From Heracleum sosnowskyi (taxonomy: Eukaryota; Streptophyta; Magnoliopsida; Apiales; Apiaceae), in the NCBI GenBank assembly GCA_030848705.1, contig JAUIZM010000015.1:868001-932000 (forward strand): a stretch of 64,000 nt of DNA. The letters run 5' to 3'. Each line of letters opens with the position of its first letter. The first letter of the stretch is position 1. Below the pieces are notes generated by a model. The model saw only the letters and a program-made list of their open reading frames with translations, searched no databases and was not told where the DNA came from. Positions 31,762-44,726 of this stretch are shown here, in pieces. Made by a program: the position numbers and the translations under genes.

Positions 31762-34038
31762 ATGTCGACAACAAAGTATGAAAGCATGAAAATTCCCATC
31801 CTGAAGAAATCAGAATATTCAACATGGAAGGTTAAGATGCTGATGTACCTTGAGGCTATGGATCCTGACTATTTGGACAGGATTCATGATGGACCATATG
31901 TTCCTACTAGATTCGTAGAAAGAACAGATATTGTACCTGAACATTATGTGGTCAAGGCTAAAAGTGAATGGACTCCAGAAGAAAAAGCTCATGTACTCAG
32001 GGAACCAAAGATAAAGAATATACTGCACAATAGTCTTGATGTTGTCATGTCAAACAGAGTGATTGCATGCAAGTCTGCAAAAGAAATCTGGGATACATTG
32101 GAAACTCAGTGTCAGGGATCTGTATCTGTCAAGAAGAACAGAAGGGCTCTCTTGATTCAAGAATATGACCAATTCGATGCTAGACCTGATGAGAGCCTAA
32201 CTGATTTATATGATAGATTTCTGACACTCCTTAACGACCTATCTTTAGTTGGCAAGGAATATGACACTGAAGATTCAAACACCAAGTTTCTAAGAGCTTT
32301 ACCAGAAGAATGGGATACACAGACATCAATCATTAGACATCAGTATGATCTCAACACTGTGTCTCTTGATGAAGTCTATGGAATGCTAAGAACTCATGAT
32401 CTTGAAGTTCAACAGAGAAAGAATAAGAAAGGCAGCAAGGCAAAATCTATTGCTTTGAAGGCATAGGCTAAAACAAAAGGAAAAGCTGTGGAAGTCTCAA
32501 AAAGGAAAACTCGAGTAGCTGAGTCAGATCCTGATGACTCTTCATCAGATACTGATGGCAATCCTGATGCCAATACTGATGATGACTCTTCTGACTCAGA
32601 CATTGAAGAGATGGTTGTTATGATTGTCAGAAACTTCAAAAGGATGAAGTTCAGGAAAGCTAGGAGACAAGGCAACTACCAGAAAAGGATCTTCAATGCA
32701 GATAAAGACAAGAACATCAAAAAGGATAGAAAAGGTAGCAAAGTTGACAAGTCAAAGGTTAGATGCTACAAGTGTAATGGTATGGGTCACTTTGCTTCTG
32801 AGTGCAAGAAGACAAAGGCACTCATCACATCAAGCAAGGACTGGATGGACTCTTCCTCAGAATCTGATACTGAGGTGGTCAACTATGCACTAATGGCCAA
32901 TACTGATGATACTTCTATTCCTGATGATAAGGTACTTAATACTGTCTTTGATTTTGACACTGATAATGCTTCTGAGTTAAGACGTTTTCTAAAGTCATTG
33001 CATATTAGCTTTAGAAGTCAAACTGCTGAGAATACTAGAATCTTATCTGAGATGTCTGAACTTAGGAAAAGGAATGAGCATGTAGACGCTGAATTTTCTC
33101 TTATACAAAAAGTACAGATAGAATGTGATAATACTAAACACATGTATTTAGAGATGAAACTTAAATGTACTGCTCTTGAAAAGGAACTTGAGCATGCTAA
33201 TGAGAAAATCAGAACCTGGACAGATTCTGGTAGAAAATTTCATGAGATTAATACCTCTAAGAATTGGAAAGAGTGTCTAGGGTATAAGTCAGATGAGGAT
33301 AAGAAACTTAAGGAGAAAATTGTTATTGATGAGACGGTTAGTCCAAAAACCTATAGACATGTTATAGACAAAACCAAATCTAAGATTACTCCTGTTAATT
33401 TTGTTTTTGGTAAAGATTCCAATTCAACTTTTGAAAAGGGATCTACTTCTGTTCAAAATATTAAAGTTATTAAGTCTAAACCTGTCTTGAGTAAAGTCAC
33501 TAAGAATGTAGGTTTATTGTCTCAAAAACAACTTAAGGATAAAATCTGTGAGGTTACAGATAGGAAAAAGGAAGCTACTGTTAAGAGAAACAGGAATGGT
33601 AAAATTGGGATCAATAAAGAGAATGGTTATAAGTATATCCCAAATACACCTAGAAAATGTTGTTTTAACTGTGGTAACTCTAATCATCTTGCCATTGACT
33701 GTAAAAAGAGTTTAAAGAAAAGTACTGAAATTCCTATTTCTGATGTCAGGAGTAGATCAGTATTTTATAAACCACAGAAGTCCTGTTTTCATTGTGGTAG
33801 TATATGGCATTCTATTTATACTTGTAAAGATTATCATGATTTGTACTATAACTTTTATGATCCATTGCCTAAGTTTGATCATAGTACAAAGTCTGGTAGA
33901 ATTGATAATGTCATAGTGAAACATGCTTTTGTTAATCCTGATACTGACAAAGCAAATCCTGATGGAATAAATCCTGTCAGGACTTCTAAAGTCATAAAGT
34001 CTTCTGCTGCTAAAATTAATAAATTGCATGGAAAATGA
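31762..34038 (+). pseudogene. gag: gag with one premature TAG (family A, defective copy)
   Basis: ATG at 31762 begins MSTTKYESMKIPILKKSEY. TAG at 32464-32466 interrupts a Lys-rich linker, and the same phase continues to TGA at 34036-34038. UBN2-type capsid region lies in the first part; CCHC knuckles CYKCNGMGHFASEC, CFNCGNSNHLAIDC and CFHCGSIWHSIYTC follow. The stop differs in place from that of the copy at 14861-17173, so the two decayed independently. Asp/Ser-rich linkers repeat NPD and TD encoded by the family word AATCCTGAT. Confidence 0.85.
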
Positions 34039-34090
34039 ACCCAACATGTGTGGGTTCCTAAATGTTCTAACTAGTGTGTTTCTATTCTGA

Positions 34091-37000
34091 TTGCAGGGAA
34101 GAAGGAAAAATGTGTTAGTCATGGATAGTGGATGTTCTGTGCACATGATTGGAAACAAAGCCCTGTTATCAGAATATGAGGAAAAAGCTGGCCCAACTGT
34201 GTCTTATGGAGATGGCAACATTGGACAAACTTTGGGATATGGCAATATAATCATTGGAAATGTCATCTTTGAAAAAGTAGCTCTAGTGAAGGGACTAAAA
34301 CATAACCTGTTGAGTATTAGTCAAATCACTGACAGAGGTTATCATGTCAACTTCTATTCCACACATTGTGAAGTAGTCAGCAAAGAAACAGGAAAGATAG
34401 CACTGACTGGCTACAGGCATGGTAACATTTATGAAGCCAACATTCTCTCAAATACTGATGACTCCCCTACATGTCTCATCAGTAAAGCATCAGTAGATGA
34501 AAGTTGGAATTGGCACAAGAAGCTTTCTCATCTCAACTTCAGCAATATCAATGAGTTGGTTAAGAAAGATTTAGTGAGAGGATTACCTAAAGTTTTGTAT
34601 ACTCCTGATGGACTCTGTGATGCATGTCAAAAAGCTAAACAGAGAAGGACATCATTCCAGAGTAAATCACAATCCTCTATTGAAGAACCATATCACATGC
34701 TGCATCTTGATCTATTTGGACCAGTCAACATTATGTCCATCAGTAAGAAAAGGTACACTCTTGTAATTGTTGATGAATATTCTAGATTCACCTGGGTGTA
34801 TTTTCTGCACAAAAAAAGATGAAACTCCTGAAATACTGTTGGATCATGTGAGGATGATTGAGACAACCACAAAGTTCAAAGTCAAGATACTAAGTAGTGA
34901 TAATGGTGCTGAATTTAAGAATTCAAAGATGGAAGAGTTCTGCAAATACAAAGGAATTATTCAACAATTCTCTGCTCCTGGCACACCTCAGCAAAATGGA
35001 GTTGTTGAAAGGAAAAATAGAACTCTTATTGAAGCTGGCAGAACTATGTTGGAAGAAGCTAAGTTACCTACATATTTCTGGGCAGAAGCAGTCAACACAG
35101 AATGCTATACTCAAAATCTCACATTGATAAACAGACATGGTGTTACTCCTTATCAATCTTTCAAGGAGAAGAAACCAAGTTTGAAGCATCTGCATGTGTT
35201 TGGTTGTAAATGTTTTGTTCTCAGAACTCATCCTGAACTGCTAGGAAAATTTGAAACTAAGGCTGATGAAGGAATTTTCATAGGTTATCCTGCATCAAGA
35301 GCCTTCAGAGTTTTTAATTTGAGGACAAGGACTGTCATGGAGTCAATACATATATCTTTTGATGATAAAAAGATAATAGGCTTGAGTGAAGACTCACATG
35401 ATAGACTGACTTTTGAAAATGAAGCTACCAGGGAACCTGAAGAAACTGAATCAGATCCTATCAGTTCATCAAATCTTGATGACACTTCAAATCCTGATGT
35501 TATACCAAATTCTGATGGTGCTAACTCTGATAATACAAATAATAGAGATTCATCAAGTAGTGCAAATGTTGAGGGGGAGCAACAGCATTCGACTACAAGT
35601 TCAGAGTCAACTCAATCATCAGGACAAAATTCTTCAGATACTGATTCAAGTGATGATCCTGATAATTCCTCAGGAGGAGATAGCAACATCTCAGGAGGAG
35701 CTTCATCTGAAGAAAATTCATCAATTCAAAATAACACCAATCCAGGAAATAGCAACATCTGAAGCAAGGAAATGGACTGCAAGTCATACTCCTGATTTAA
35801 TCATTGGAGATCCTGATGCAGGTGTTCAGACAAGAAGTGCAACTCAAAATGAATGTCTATATAATAACTTTCTGTCAAAGGAGGAGCCAAAGAAAGTTGA
35901 AGATGCACTCAAAGATGCTGATTGGGTTACTGCAATGCAAGAAGAATTGAATGAATTTAAAAGGAATGAAGTCTGGAAACTAGTACCAAGACCAAAGAAC
36001 AGGTCAACTGTTGGTACAAAATGGATTTTCAAGAATAAGACTGATTCAGATGGTGTAATTATCAGAAACAAAGCAAGACTAGTTGCAAAGGGGTATTCTC
36101 AACAAGAAGGAATTGACTATGATGAAACTTTTGCTCCTGTTGCAAGACTAGAGGCCATCAGGATCTTTCTGGCATATGCAGCTCATAAGAAATTCAAGGT
36201 TTTCCAGATGGATGTGAAAAGTGCTTTCTTAAATGGTGAACTGGAGGAAGAAGTATATGTTGAACAACCTTCTGGTTTCATTGATCCAAAATATCCAGAT
36301 CATGTTTACAGATTGGATAAGGCACTTTATGGACTAAAGCAAGCTCCAAGAGCATGGTATGAAACCTTAGCTCAATTCTTACTGGAAAGTGGATTCCAAA
36401 GAGTCAAGATATCAAATGAGCATGATGGGAGAAATGAGTTATTTTATTGGTCTTCAAGTTAAACAAACTGATGATGGCATTTTTATCAATCAGTCTAAAT
36501 ATACAAGGAATTTACTAAAAAGGTTTAACATGGAAGACTGTGCTACTAAAAGTACTCCCATTGCTACAGTTACCAAACTTGATCCTGATCAAGGTGCTGA
36601 GGTAGATGTAACTCACTACAGAGGAATGATTGGCTCTTTATTGTATCTTACTGCAAGTAGACCAGATATCATGTTTGCAACCTGTCTGTGTGCAAGATTT
36701 CAAGCAAAACCTAGGGAACCTCATCTGATTACAGTTAAAAGAATTTTCAGATATCTCAAAGGCACTCCTTCACTTGGCCTTTGGTATGCAAGGGAATCAG
36801 ATTTTGTTTTGTGTGGTTATTCAGATGCTGATTTTGCAGAATGCAAAATAGACAGGAAAAGTACTTCAGGAAGCTGTCAATTTTTGGGTGGTAGACTAGT
36901 TTCATGGTTCAGAAAAAAGCAAAAGTCTATCTCTACTTCAACAGCAGAAGCTGAGTACATTGCTGCAGGAAGCTGTTGTGCTCAGATAATGTGGATGAGA

Positions 37001-37283
37001 AATCAGTTGTTAGATTATGGCCTGTCATACTCAAAAAATCCCTATTTATTGTAATAACCAAAGTGCTATTGCAATGACAGGAAATCCAGTTCAACATTCT
37101 CTTACTAAACACATCAGCATTAGATATCATTTCATAAGAGAACAGGTTCTGGAGGGAACAATTGAACTTCACTTTGTTCCTACTGATCAACAACTAGCTG
37201 ATATATTCACCAAGCCACTGCCTGAAGCTACATTCAATAAGTTGGTGAATGAACTTGGAATGATGAACTTTGAGAATTTCTGA
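34091..37283 (+). pseudogene. pol: Pol, broken by frameshifts and loss of RT active site (family A)
   Basis: Pieces in successive frames are 34091-34822 (protease, integrase zinc finger, start of core), about 34815-35762 (rest of integrase, linker), about 35763-36400 (first part of RT), 36401-37054 (end of RT, RNase H) and about 37035-37283 (end of RNase H). An extra A in an A-run near 34808-34815 and another near 37033 shift the frame. A change near 35745-35765 removes linker sequence. Near 36400 a deletion of about 130 bp, relative to the intact pol at 11507-14845, removes YVDDIIFG. The encoded RT cannot be active. Confidence 0.9.
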
Positions 37284-37772
37284 GAAAAGCTACAGAGAAG
37301 AAATCCTGATGACTATCAAATCCTGATGGTCATTCAGAAAGGTATGTATTTTTGATCAAATCCTGATAGGACAAAATCCTGACAAGAAGTCAACTGGTCA
37401 ATTCTGATGTACAGGTCAGTATTTCATTGCTTAATTTGTGCCTGATTTTTCATCAGTTTCTGATGAGAAACGTTTGAGTTTTGGACAACTGTATGCGCGC
37501 GTGTGTCACACTGATAGATATATACATATAGATACACATAAAAAGCGATGCAGTTATGTTTAATTACACACGTAATTTGTCCACTAATCATTTAAGCACA
37601 AATCATAATTTGCCACCTGTCATTGAGAGTAATATTTTGTTTTAACAAAATACATTTGATTTGCTAAATTTCTGATTACTTTCTCTTCATCAGTTTTTCA
37701 TCTTATTTCTCTCTCTGCGTTCAAGAACCCTAATTTCTAAATCTCAATTCTCAAGTTTTTGATACTGTTTTA
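37284..37772 (+). promoter_or_regulatory. pol-env interval with TCCTGAT words and leader-like sequence (family A)
   Basis: TCCTGA occurs four times in 37300-37385. A TA-rich stretch (GATATATACATAT near 37517) is followed by a leader with CTCTCTCTGCG and AACCCTAATTTC, typical of plant 5' UTRs, before ATG at 37773. It could drive a separate env-like mRNA. In the sister element this interval and the start of the ORF are replaced by foreign DNA. Confidence 0.5.
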
Positions 37773-40700
37773 ATGGTGTCTTCATCATTTATAAACAAAC
37801 AGATTGTGGTTAGTGGTGTTACGTTTGCCACTAATAATTTTGTAGCTATTCTAGACCATCAGGAATTACCTAATGAGTTTCACATTATCCAAGATTTTCT
37901 ATCTTCAAGCCCATTGAAGTTTGCTTTAACAGAACCTGCAAGTGTTTCTTTTAAGTCAGTTATGCAGGTGTGGAACTCAGTTACTTTTGACAAAGGGCAT
38001 TCTGACTCAATCTTGATGAGTTTTGAATATGATGGGATTACTCACTATGTGACTCCTGCAATTGTGGAGGATGCACTGCATTTACCTGTTCTTGGTGATG
38101 TTGTTCCTGATAATGTTTCGGACTCTACTCTTTTTGAGTTTGTTACAAAGTTGGGCTACAATGGTGAAGTAAAGAGGTATGGGAACCTCTTCAGGACAAA
38201 GCTTAAGAAGGAATGGAATTTCTTCTTTGATACAATCAGTCGTTGTTTCCTGAACAAGACATCAAATTTTGATGCTCTTCCATCAGGATCTCTCAAAATT
38301 GGGCACTCTCTAATCCATTCTATAGTGTTTGATTATGGATCTTTTATCTTAAAAGCTTTAAGTGATAGGAAATTAGATAAGTTAGGTTCTGTCTGTTTTC
38401 TTAGATTTGTACAGTTGATATTTAATCACTTTTGTCCTAATGTTGTTTTTGAGGATGATGTAGTTCTACCAATCTGTAGAATTACTGAGAATAATATTAA
38501 GTCCTTAGTCAACAGTGATAAGGCAAATGGTTTTATTGGTAATGCTTTCATTCCTGATGAGGTTAGGTTTTTCTTACATCAGAAAATGCCTACTTGTTAT
38601 GGATTGCTTTCTCATGCTATGGGGCAAGGCCAATCACACCTTGTTCCTGACCTCAGCATACCACCTAAACAGTCCAAACAGTCAACAGCCACCTCTAATG
38701 TCTCTCAAAAGACTTTAGTTGTAAAATCAAAGAAATCGGCTAGAACTGATGTGTCTGGAAGGCAATCAGGTTCGAAGGATTTTTCCTCTACACCACTCAC
38801 TAAAAAGAAGATACAAGGGGTCCTGGTGAAGAAAGCTGCTAAGGGTGTTGAGGTTGTTTCTGTTAAAAGGAAGTTAGTTCTCAGGGATGAAACTGATTTA
38901 GAGGATGATTTACCTATATCCTCTATAATGAATGTGAATACGGAAGTTGTTGATACTGCTATTGAAGCTGTGGTACCATCATCAAAACCACAGAAGAAAA
39001 GGAAATTATCGAAAAGCAAGTATCATATTCCTTTGAAAGTGCAAATGAAGGATACCAATATTCAGACATCAAATCCTGATGAGTCATCTACTCCGGATGC
39101 TCTAGCAAATCCTGATGTTGGTATTCCTGATGCAAAAACGAAAGTTGTCTCTATCTCAGACTCTCCAGCAAAGGCTTCTCCATCTGCAAAGATTGTTGAA
39201 ATTTCATGGGAGAAGGTTGCTGAGACTGCTTCAAAGCTTGGATTTTCACATCCCTTGGAGAAGAAAAGGAAAGCAGCAGAGATAGTTTACATGAGACAAA
39301 CGAAGCTGAAAGGATCTAGCCCACAAGAACTTGAATCTCAAAGTGATTCAGCAGCTCAGACTGAAGATCCTGCCACACAAGAACCACTCAATCAAAGTTT
39401 GGGTGAAGGCTTAGCTATTGGAATGGTCCCACAAGAACCACTTTCTCAAAGGGAGAGTGAAGACATCAACATTCCAGTCACACAAGAACCATCTTCTCAA
39501 AGTGAAGATGCAGGCACAGCTACAGCTTCTAGTGAAAGATTGGTCAAGGACAATGTCAATGAGGGAAGCACACAAGAACCTCCAACTCAAAGTGTTGAAG
39601 CAGCTTCACAACCCCATGCTACACAAGAACCATTGGTAACAGATACTGATGCAAGCTTATCAAATCCTGACGATGTTCATCCTGATGCTAGTGGTGCTCC
39701 TGATGCTGAGCCAATTTTGATTCAACCACTACGATCAAGACCAATGGACCATCCTATCACAGATTCACAGGATAAACTGAAAGGTATAGCTATTCCTGAT
39801 CCTGATGTTACTCATGATGATGATGATGATTTTGATGATAGTGATGATGAAAATAATGACGAGAAGGAACAACTTGCCAGAGTTCTAAAATCTAGTCTTG
39901 GAACTAATTTTGGTTCATCAACCACATTCATGGCTGGCAAGGCTTCTACTGGAAAAGACTTCAGACAAGACTTTTCTATTCCTTCTGAGATCAATCCTGT
40001 TGAGCAATTGAAAAGGCATCAATGGGAAAATGAATGGTATAGGTCTGATGAATCTGTCAACTATCCATATGCCTTGGATCATGCTTATGATGCAATGAAG
40101 ATGATAGAGAATCCAGATTTGAAGAATCATCTGAAGGCTACAACTCTTTTATCTAAAAACCTGAAACATGAAATTGATTCTGTCAAAGCTGCAACTGAGT
40201 TGGTGAGGGACAATATTTCTATGAGTTTTACAAAGGTGTCTACTGTTCTTCAACTAAGGATAGTGGAATCTCAAGTGAAATCTGTTGTTTCTGAACAAAC
40301 CTTCATCAACAGAAGGATTGATTCTCTTGATACAAAGGTAACTGACATTCAAACCTCTCTTGCCTTAATTTTGAATATATTGTCAAATACTGATGTCAAA
40401 AAGGGGGAGAAGGTAAGTCATACAAAATGTACACCTGATCTAGTATTAAGAAATAATGATGATGATGATAATACTGGAAATGATGGTGGTGACAAAATTC
40501 TAAAAGGAGAAACCTCTGATGCTGCTGTTATGAAGACAATTCAAACTTCCCAAAGTCAAACAACGCGGTCAACTCATGTTTCTGATTTTGGAGTAAGGAC
40601 AGTAAGAACATTGGTGCAATCTCAGATCCAAATCCTGACAGGTGATCAAATCCTGATGCCTAGTCATGAACAAACTCTTGTTACAATTCCTGAAGGTAAT

Positions 40701-42290
40701 GAAGATGTGATTATTGATAATCCTGAAGATGCATCAAATCTATTCCAGAAGTTCTCTACAAAAGATGGCAGAATTGTTACTCTATATCACACTGATAAAA
40801 GAGTTCAACAATTATTTGAAAGAAAAGCACTCTCTATAGTAAGTGAAGAATATCCTGATCTCTCACATGAAGAATTCTTAAGACAACAAAGAGAAATGAT
40901 GGAAAGCTTTAATAACCATGTTCCTGCTATAGGTAGAGGAAGCAGAGGTAGGAGAGGAGCTAGAAGAGGTAGAAGAGGTTCTTCAACTCAAACAGTGCCT
41001 AGACAGACAAGGTCTAGAGGTTTATTAATAAAAGAAATTCCTGAACCTACTCAAAATCTAGTAGTTCCTGACAGGTCTACTTTTGGTGATGATGGAAATG
41101 TTGAAAAAGAACCTGAATTGAGAAGAAAGCCAAGACAATTAATTCTCTGCAATACAAATAAAATGGAAGATTCTAATCCTGACATTGTTCCTGACAATGT
41201 TCAAGATCCCGATGAATCTGAAATTCTGCAAGAGATTGATTTGTTAATCTTATCTACTATGGTTGATTCTCACAACAAGGAAGTGGATGAAGAAGAAGAA
41301 GCCAGAAGAAGAGAAATCACAAGATCAACAAATAGAGATTTTAATCTTTATGTACAAAGGCTTAAATTCTCAAATAGAAGATTGTGGAGAAATTCAAGCA
41401 GACGGGAATCTTTACTAGAAAGAAGCTATACTTTTGAAAAATAAAAGGATAAGAAGTGGAAACACATAAGTACACTAAGGTGTAATACACCTATCAATTT
41501 TCAGAATGGAGGAATTATAACAAGCGCTTCAAGTGTTGTTGATTTATCTGATATGATTAGATCAAAAGCACTATGGCTACGAATGTTTTCAAATCTAAAG
41601 CAATTGTCAAGTAATTCAAGAGGAGGTATTGGACACAGGGATGCTGAATATATGAATATGTCATATGTTGATCCCTACTCCTTGACTGAAATTGGAGGTA
41701 CTTTAACTTCTGAAAACCTGAACAATTTATTAGCTGTTGATATAGTTATAGATTGTCATGATGGTATTGAAAAGAAAGAAAAGCTTTTGTACTTCATGAA
41801 AGATGGTAGTGTGAAGATTCTGCGCATTCAAGATCTGTTGATAAAAACTACACAGGAACTGAAATATGTTCATTATCTGTTAAGATGGAAGAATAAAGTG
41901 TGCAAAGAATGGAGTGACATGATCTTGTCAACTATAAGAAGAAGACTGGATGGAAATAGAAATTTCAATGGTAATTATACTCCCATGTACTTAAATCAAA
42001 GGGGACAGGATGTGGAAATGCAAAGGGGCACTTCTGTTAAAGAAGTGACTTTTGGCATGACTCAACTTACTCTCAATCCTGATGGGAAGGAAATTGCTTA
42101 TCTTTTGCTTGAAGAGCACAGTCTACAAAGAAGCTCCATACAAAATCTCAGAGCAGCTATTTACCATATTAATGAGGAAGATGAAGAACTCAGAAATCTT
42201 AAGGAAAGACTTATTCAAATTCTTGAAGAAAAAGAAGAAAATTTGTTATCCAACTTCTTGAAGATGAATCTGTTTTATCAAAGAATTTAA
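37773..42290 (+). pseudogene. env-like ORF with one in-frame TAA (family A, otherwise full length)
   Basis: ATG at 37773; TAA at 41442-41444; the same phase resumes and ends at 42288-42290. The N-terminal globular domain (about 1-260) has the shared stretch EWNFFFDTISRCF. The middle is basic then acidic with TQEP and NPD repeats, followed by a likely coiled coil (about 780-880) and DVKKGEK encoded by the purine tract 40398-40413. An Arg/Gly-rich patch (GRGSRGRRGARRGRRG) and a C-terminal folded domain (MSYVDPYSLTEIGGTL onward) complete it. No signal peptide or membrane span is seen. The stop lies at a different codon from that in the sister copy. Confidence 0.82.
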
Positions 42291-42390
42291 ACAGATAAGC
42301 TGCTACTGAAGATACTTATACATTTTGTAAATATGTTTTTGAGATCATTGAATCTTAGGAATCTATACTTTATTTTACAAAGTATAAGAT

Positions 42391-42400
42391 TGGGGGAGAT
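42391..42400 (+). other. Polypurine tract of defective family-A element
   Basis: TGGGGGAGAT directly before the 3' LTR. Confidence 0.85.
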
Positions 42401-42962
42401 TCTTAGATCAGGATTCGATGATCGTCAGGATCTAGACTTCAACTGATCAGGATTGCTGACATCATCAGGATTGCATGGTCGTCAGGATCAGAATGAATAT
42501 CAGGACTGGGATCAGGATTGATCATCAGGACTGGAAGCTTATCAGGATTCCTACTTCGAGTTATATTTGGAGTCTAGTTAAATAAGGAAGATTATTCTGT
42601 CGGTTCCTGGTTTGTAGTAATGAAGCTATCGATTAAGGATAGGTTTCAATCTTTGTAATTGATTAGGACTTATCATTGATAGAGAAGCTGTGTAGTATAT
42701 AAACACAGTTTTAGGATTTGGTTCGAAGGAGAATCAAACGCATAGAAGCTCTCAAGAACATAGAATTTCTTGAGAGAGTTTTTGTAAACTAGCAGCTCTC
42801 AAGAACATCATAATTTCTTGAGAGAGTTTTGTAACAGTTTTATATCAGATTTAATAAAGTTGTTATTATTCTTTCATATTTGTGATTCATATCTTATTAA
42901 GTCGAGAATCTTATACAATTGTATTCAACCCCCCTTCTATAATTGTTTATTACTGGGCAACA
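42401..42962 (+). repeat. 3' LTR of defective family-A element
   Basis: 562 bp, starting TCTTAG where the 5' LTR has TGTTAG. The terminal G change would impair integration of any copy made from it. TSD AATAC follows. Confidence 0.95.
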
Positions 42963-42967
42963 AATAC

Positions 42968-44489
42968 TATTATATAAAGGAGAAGACGGAGGCGGTGAGG
43001 TGGCGCTCTCAGATCGCTTCGTACTATTTTTCTAATTTTCTCAATTTTTTGAATTAATAATATTAAAAATTCGAAAAAATCTCAATTACCTTTTAAATAC
43101 TTACTAATAGAGGAAACATGTAATATTTTTGCATTTAAAATCTCTAGGAGAAAGTAAATATACAATAGATCTTTACTAATGGAGAAAACTAAATATCACT
43201 AATGGAAGAAACTAAATATTCAATTCTAATATTCTTACCTTCAAAATATCTAAATTGGAAAAAAAGTGTATTACCTTACATTATTTTGAACTTTCCTCTA
43301 TTATTATATAAATATTCTCATAATATTTCTTTTCAAATGAAATTACAATCTTAACATTCTGCTCTCCTAAACTTTCTTTTTTAATTTAATATAATAGGAA
43401 ATACAAGAACATATTTGTAAATAAGAAGTTAAGAAATTAGATCGGTCTTGCATAAGAAATGAAGTAATTTCTTGGTAAATAATTAATTACCTTTAATACG
43501 TTCATACAAACAGCTAATTAATAGTATAAATATACACCTAAACTCTGTTAATTGTCTACTGTAATTTTTGTTGTCAACATTGTTTTTCTTTACTTTTTTG
43601 TTTGTTCATGTTAAAAGTGTGTATATGAGTACATGAGTATGAGACGTTTTCCTTTATGTTATTTATCTTATTACGTTTATTTTTATCCTAATGCAGGATC
43701 ATATTAAAATCTTTGACAAAACAAGTTATTTGTTATTAGTGTTGATTGAGTTAAGACATGGATTAATAAGGAGGGGGATTCATCAGTTAATCAGTTAAAA
43801 TAATAGGTCGGGCAAGGTGATTTTCATGTACATTCAGTTGTGAATTGATTTATATGTTTATGTGTGTACGTTATTAGTTTTGAATTTATAGTTAAAAGTT
43901 GATACACCTGTATACAAGGTAACTCGAAGGTGGAGAATTCATCATGCCTTCAAAAACAAATTTTATCATTGTTTTTTAACGTTTAGATAGTTATTGCTCT
44001 AATTTTTATGAGAAAAGATTATATCTTTTAGTAAAATATTTTCTGTAATTCATACACGAAAATTCAAAGATAAAAATTGTATATTAAGAAATTTATAGTG
44101 TATGTATTTCTAAAATATCATGTTAAGATTTATTCGATTGAAGAATTTATTTAGTGTGTGCATTTTTAACAAAATTCAATAAGTCGGTGTATCTATAACA
44201 AAAATCATACAAGAATAAGAAATATTGAGAAGAGGTCATTAATTTTTATTTTTTTTAAAAGGAAGAAGTTGTTGTTTTTGTTGTTATTTGTTTTGACAAA
44301 AAGGGATCATTATTTGTTTGTAGATTTGGAGGTAGTGAGGATTTTAATAGCTCTAAAGGTATAATTGTAGTTTTTGATTGAACGATCTAGAACTTTATAT
44401 ATTTATAATTCAAAACAAAACTTAATTTTATATTAGAAATATTATTTTATTTAAAAACGTATTTTGTAGAATATTTTTTGTAGCTTTTG
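42968..44489 (+). other. Helitron interior, no gene seen
   Basis: AT-rich sequence. 42995-43450 matches the rearranged Helitron fragment at 30653-31143. I see no supported ORF, RNA gene or promoter. Confidence 0.5.
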
Positions 44490-44588
44490 CTACTTTTCTT
44501 TCCTTCGTTGATCAATAAATTGTTGAAGAGTTATTCCAGAATTAGGACTAGGAGGAGTTGTATCAACTTCTTCTGTAGACCTGGGCAT
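44490..44588 (-). pseudogene. gag start of a truncated gypsy element (32 codons)
   Basis: On the - strand ATG at 44588 opens a short frame (MPRSTEEVDTTPPSPNSGIT) ending at TAG 44490-44492. It lies about 120 bp inside the primer site of the gypsy LTR at 44727-46059, the expected place for gag. Sequence beyond 44490 changes to AT-rich Helitron-like DNA, so the element is truncated. Confidence 0.5.
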
Positions 44589-44700
44589 CAACAACTAAAA
44601 CAAGGAAAAGCAGTAAAATCGGCCTCAATTGGAACAATAGTCCAACTGAGACAATGGAAACAACCTTAATAAATAAACTAAAATCTATAGAAACTAGGCG

Positions 44701-44726
44701 TCTCCCCGGCAGCGGCGCCAAAAACT
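44701..44726 (-). other. Primer binding site of truncated gypsy element
   Basis: On the - strand TTTTTGGCGCCGCTGCCGGG follows the LTR end CATCA. TGGCGCCGnTGCCGGGGA sites are characteristic of Athila/Tat-type gypsy elements. Confidence 0.75.

Larger units (their letters stand above)
31151..42962 (+). mobile_element. SIRE-type Ty1/copia element, family A, defective (11.8 kb)
   Basis: LTRs 31151-31712 and 42401-42962 are each 562 bp, with TSD AATAC at 31146-31150 and 42963-42967. I count about 8 differences, one in the terminal TG of the 3' LTR (now TC). The order is primer site, gag, pol, interval, env-like ORF, polypurine tract. It is closely similar to the element at 5804-17833 but older. 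Pol carries several frameshifts and a deletion removing the RT catalytic motif, and gag and the env-like ORF each carry a stop. Confidence 0.95.

Noticed and set aside
41442..41444. Programmed readthrough at the env-like stop
   Set aside because: Stops lie at different codons in the copies (7426, 41442, 19632) and the family-C copy has none, so ordinary nonsense mutation is simpler.
44487..44669. 60-codon ORF on the + strand
   Set aside because: It lies over the leader and gag start of a truncated gypsy element on the opposite strand and shows no recognisable content.
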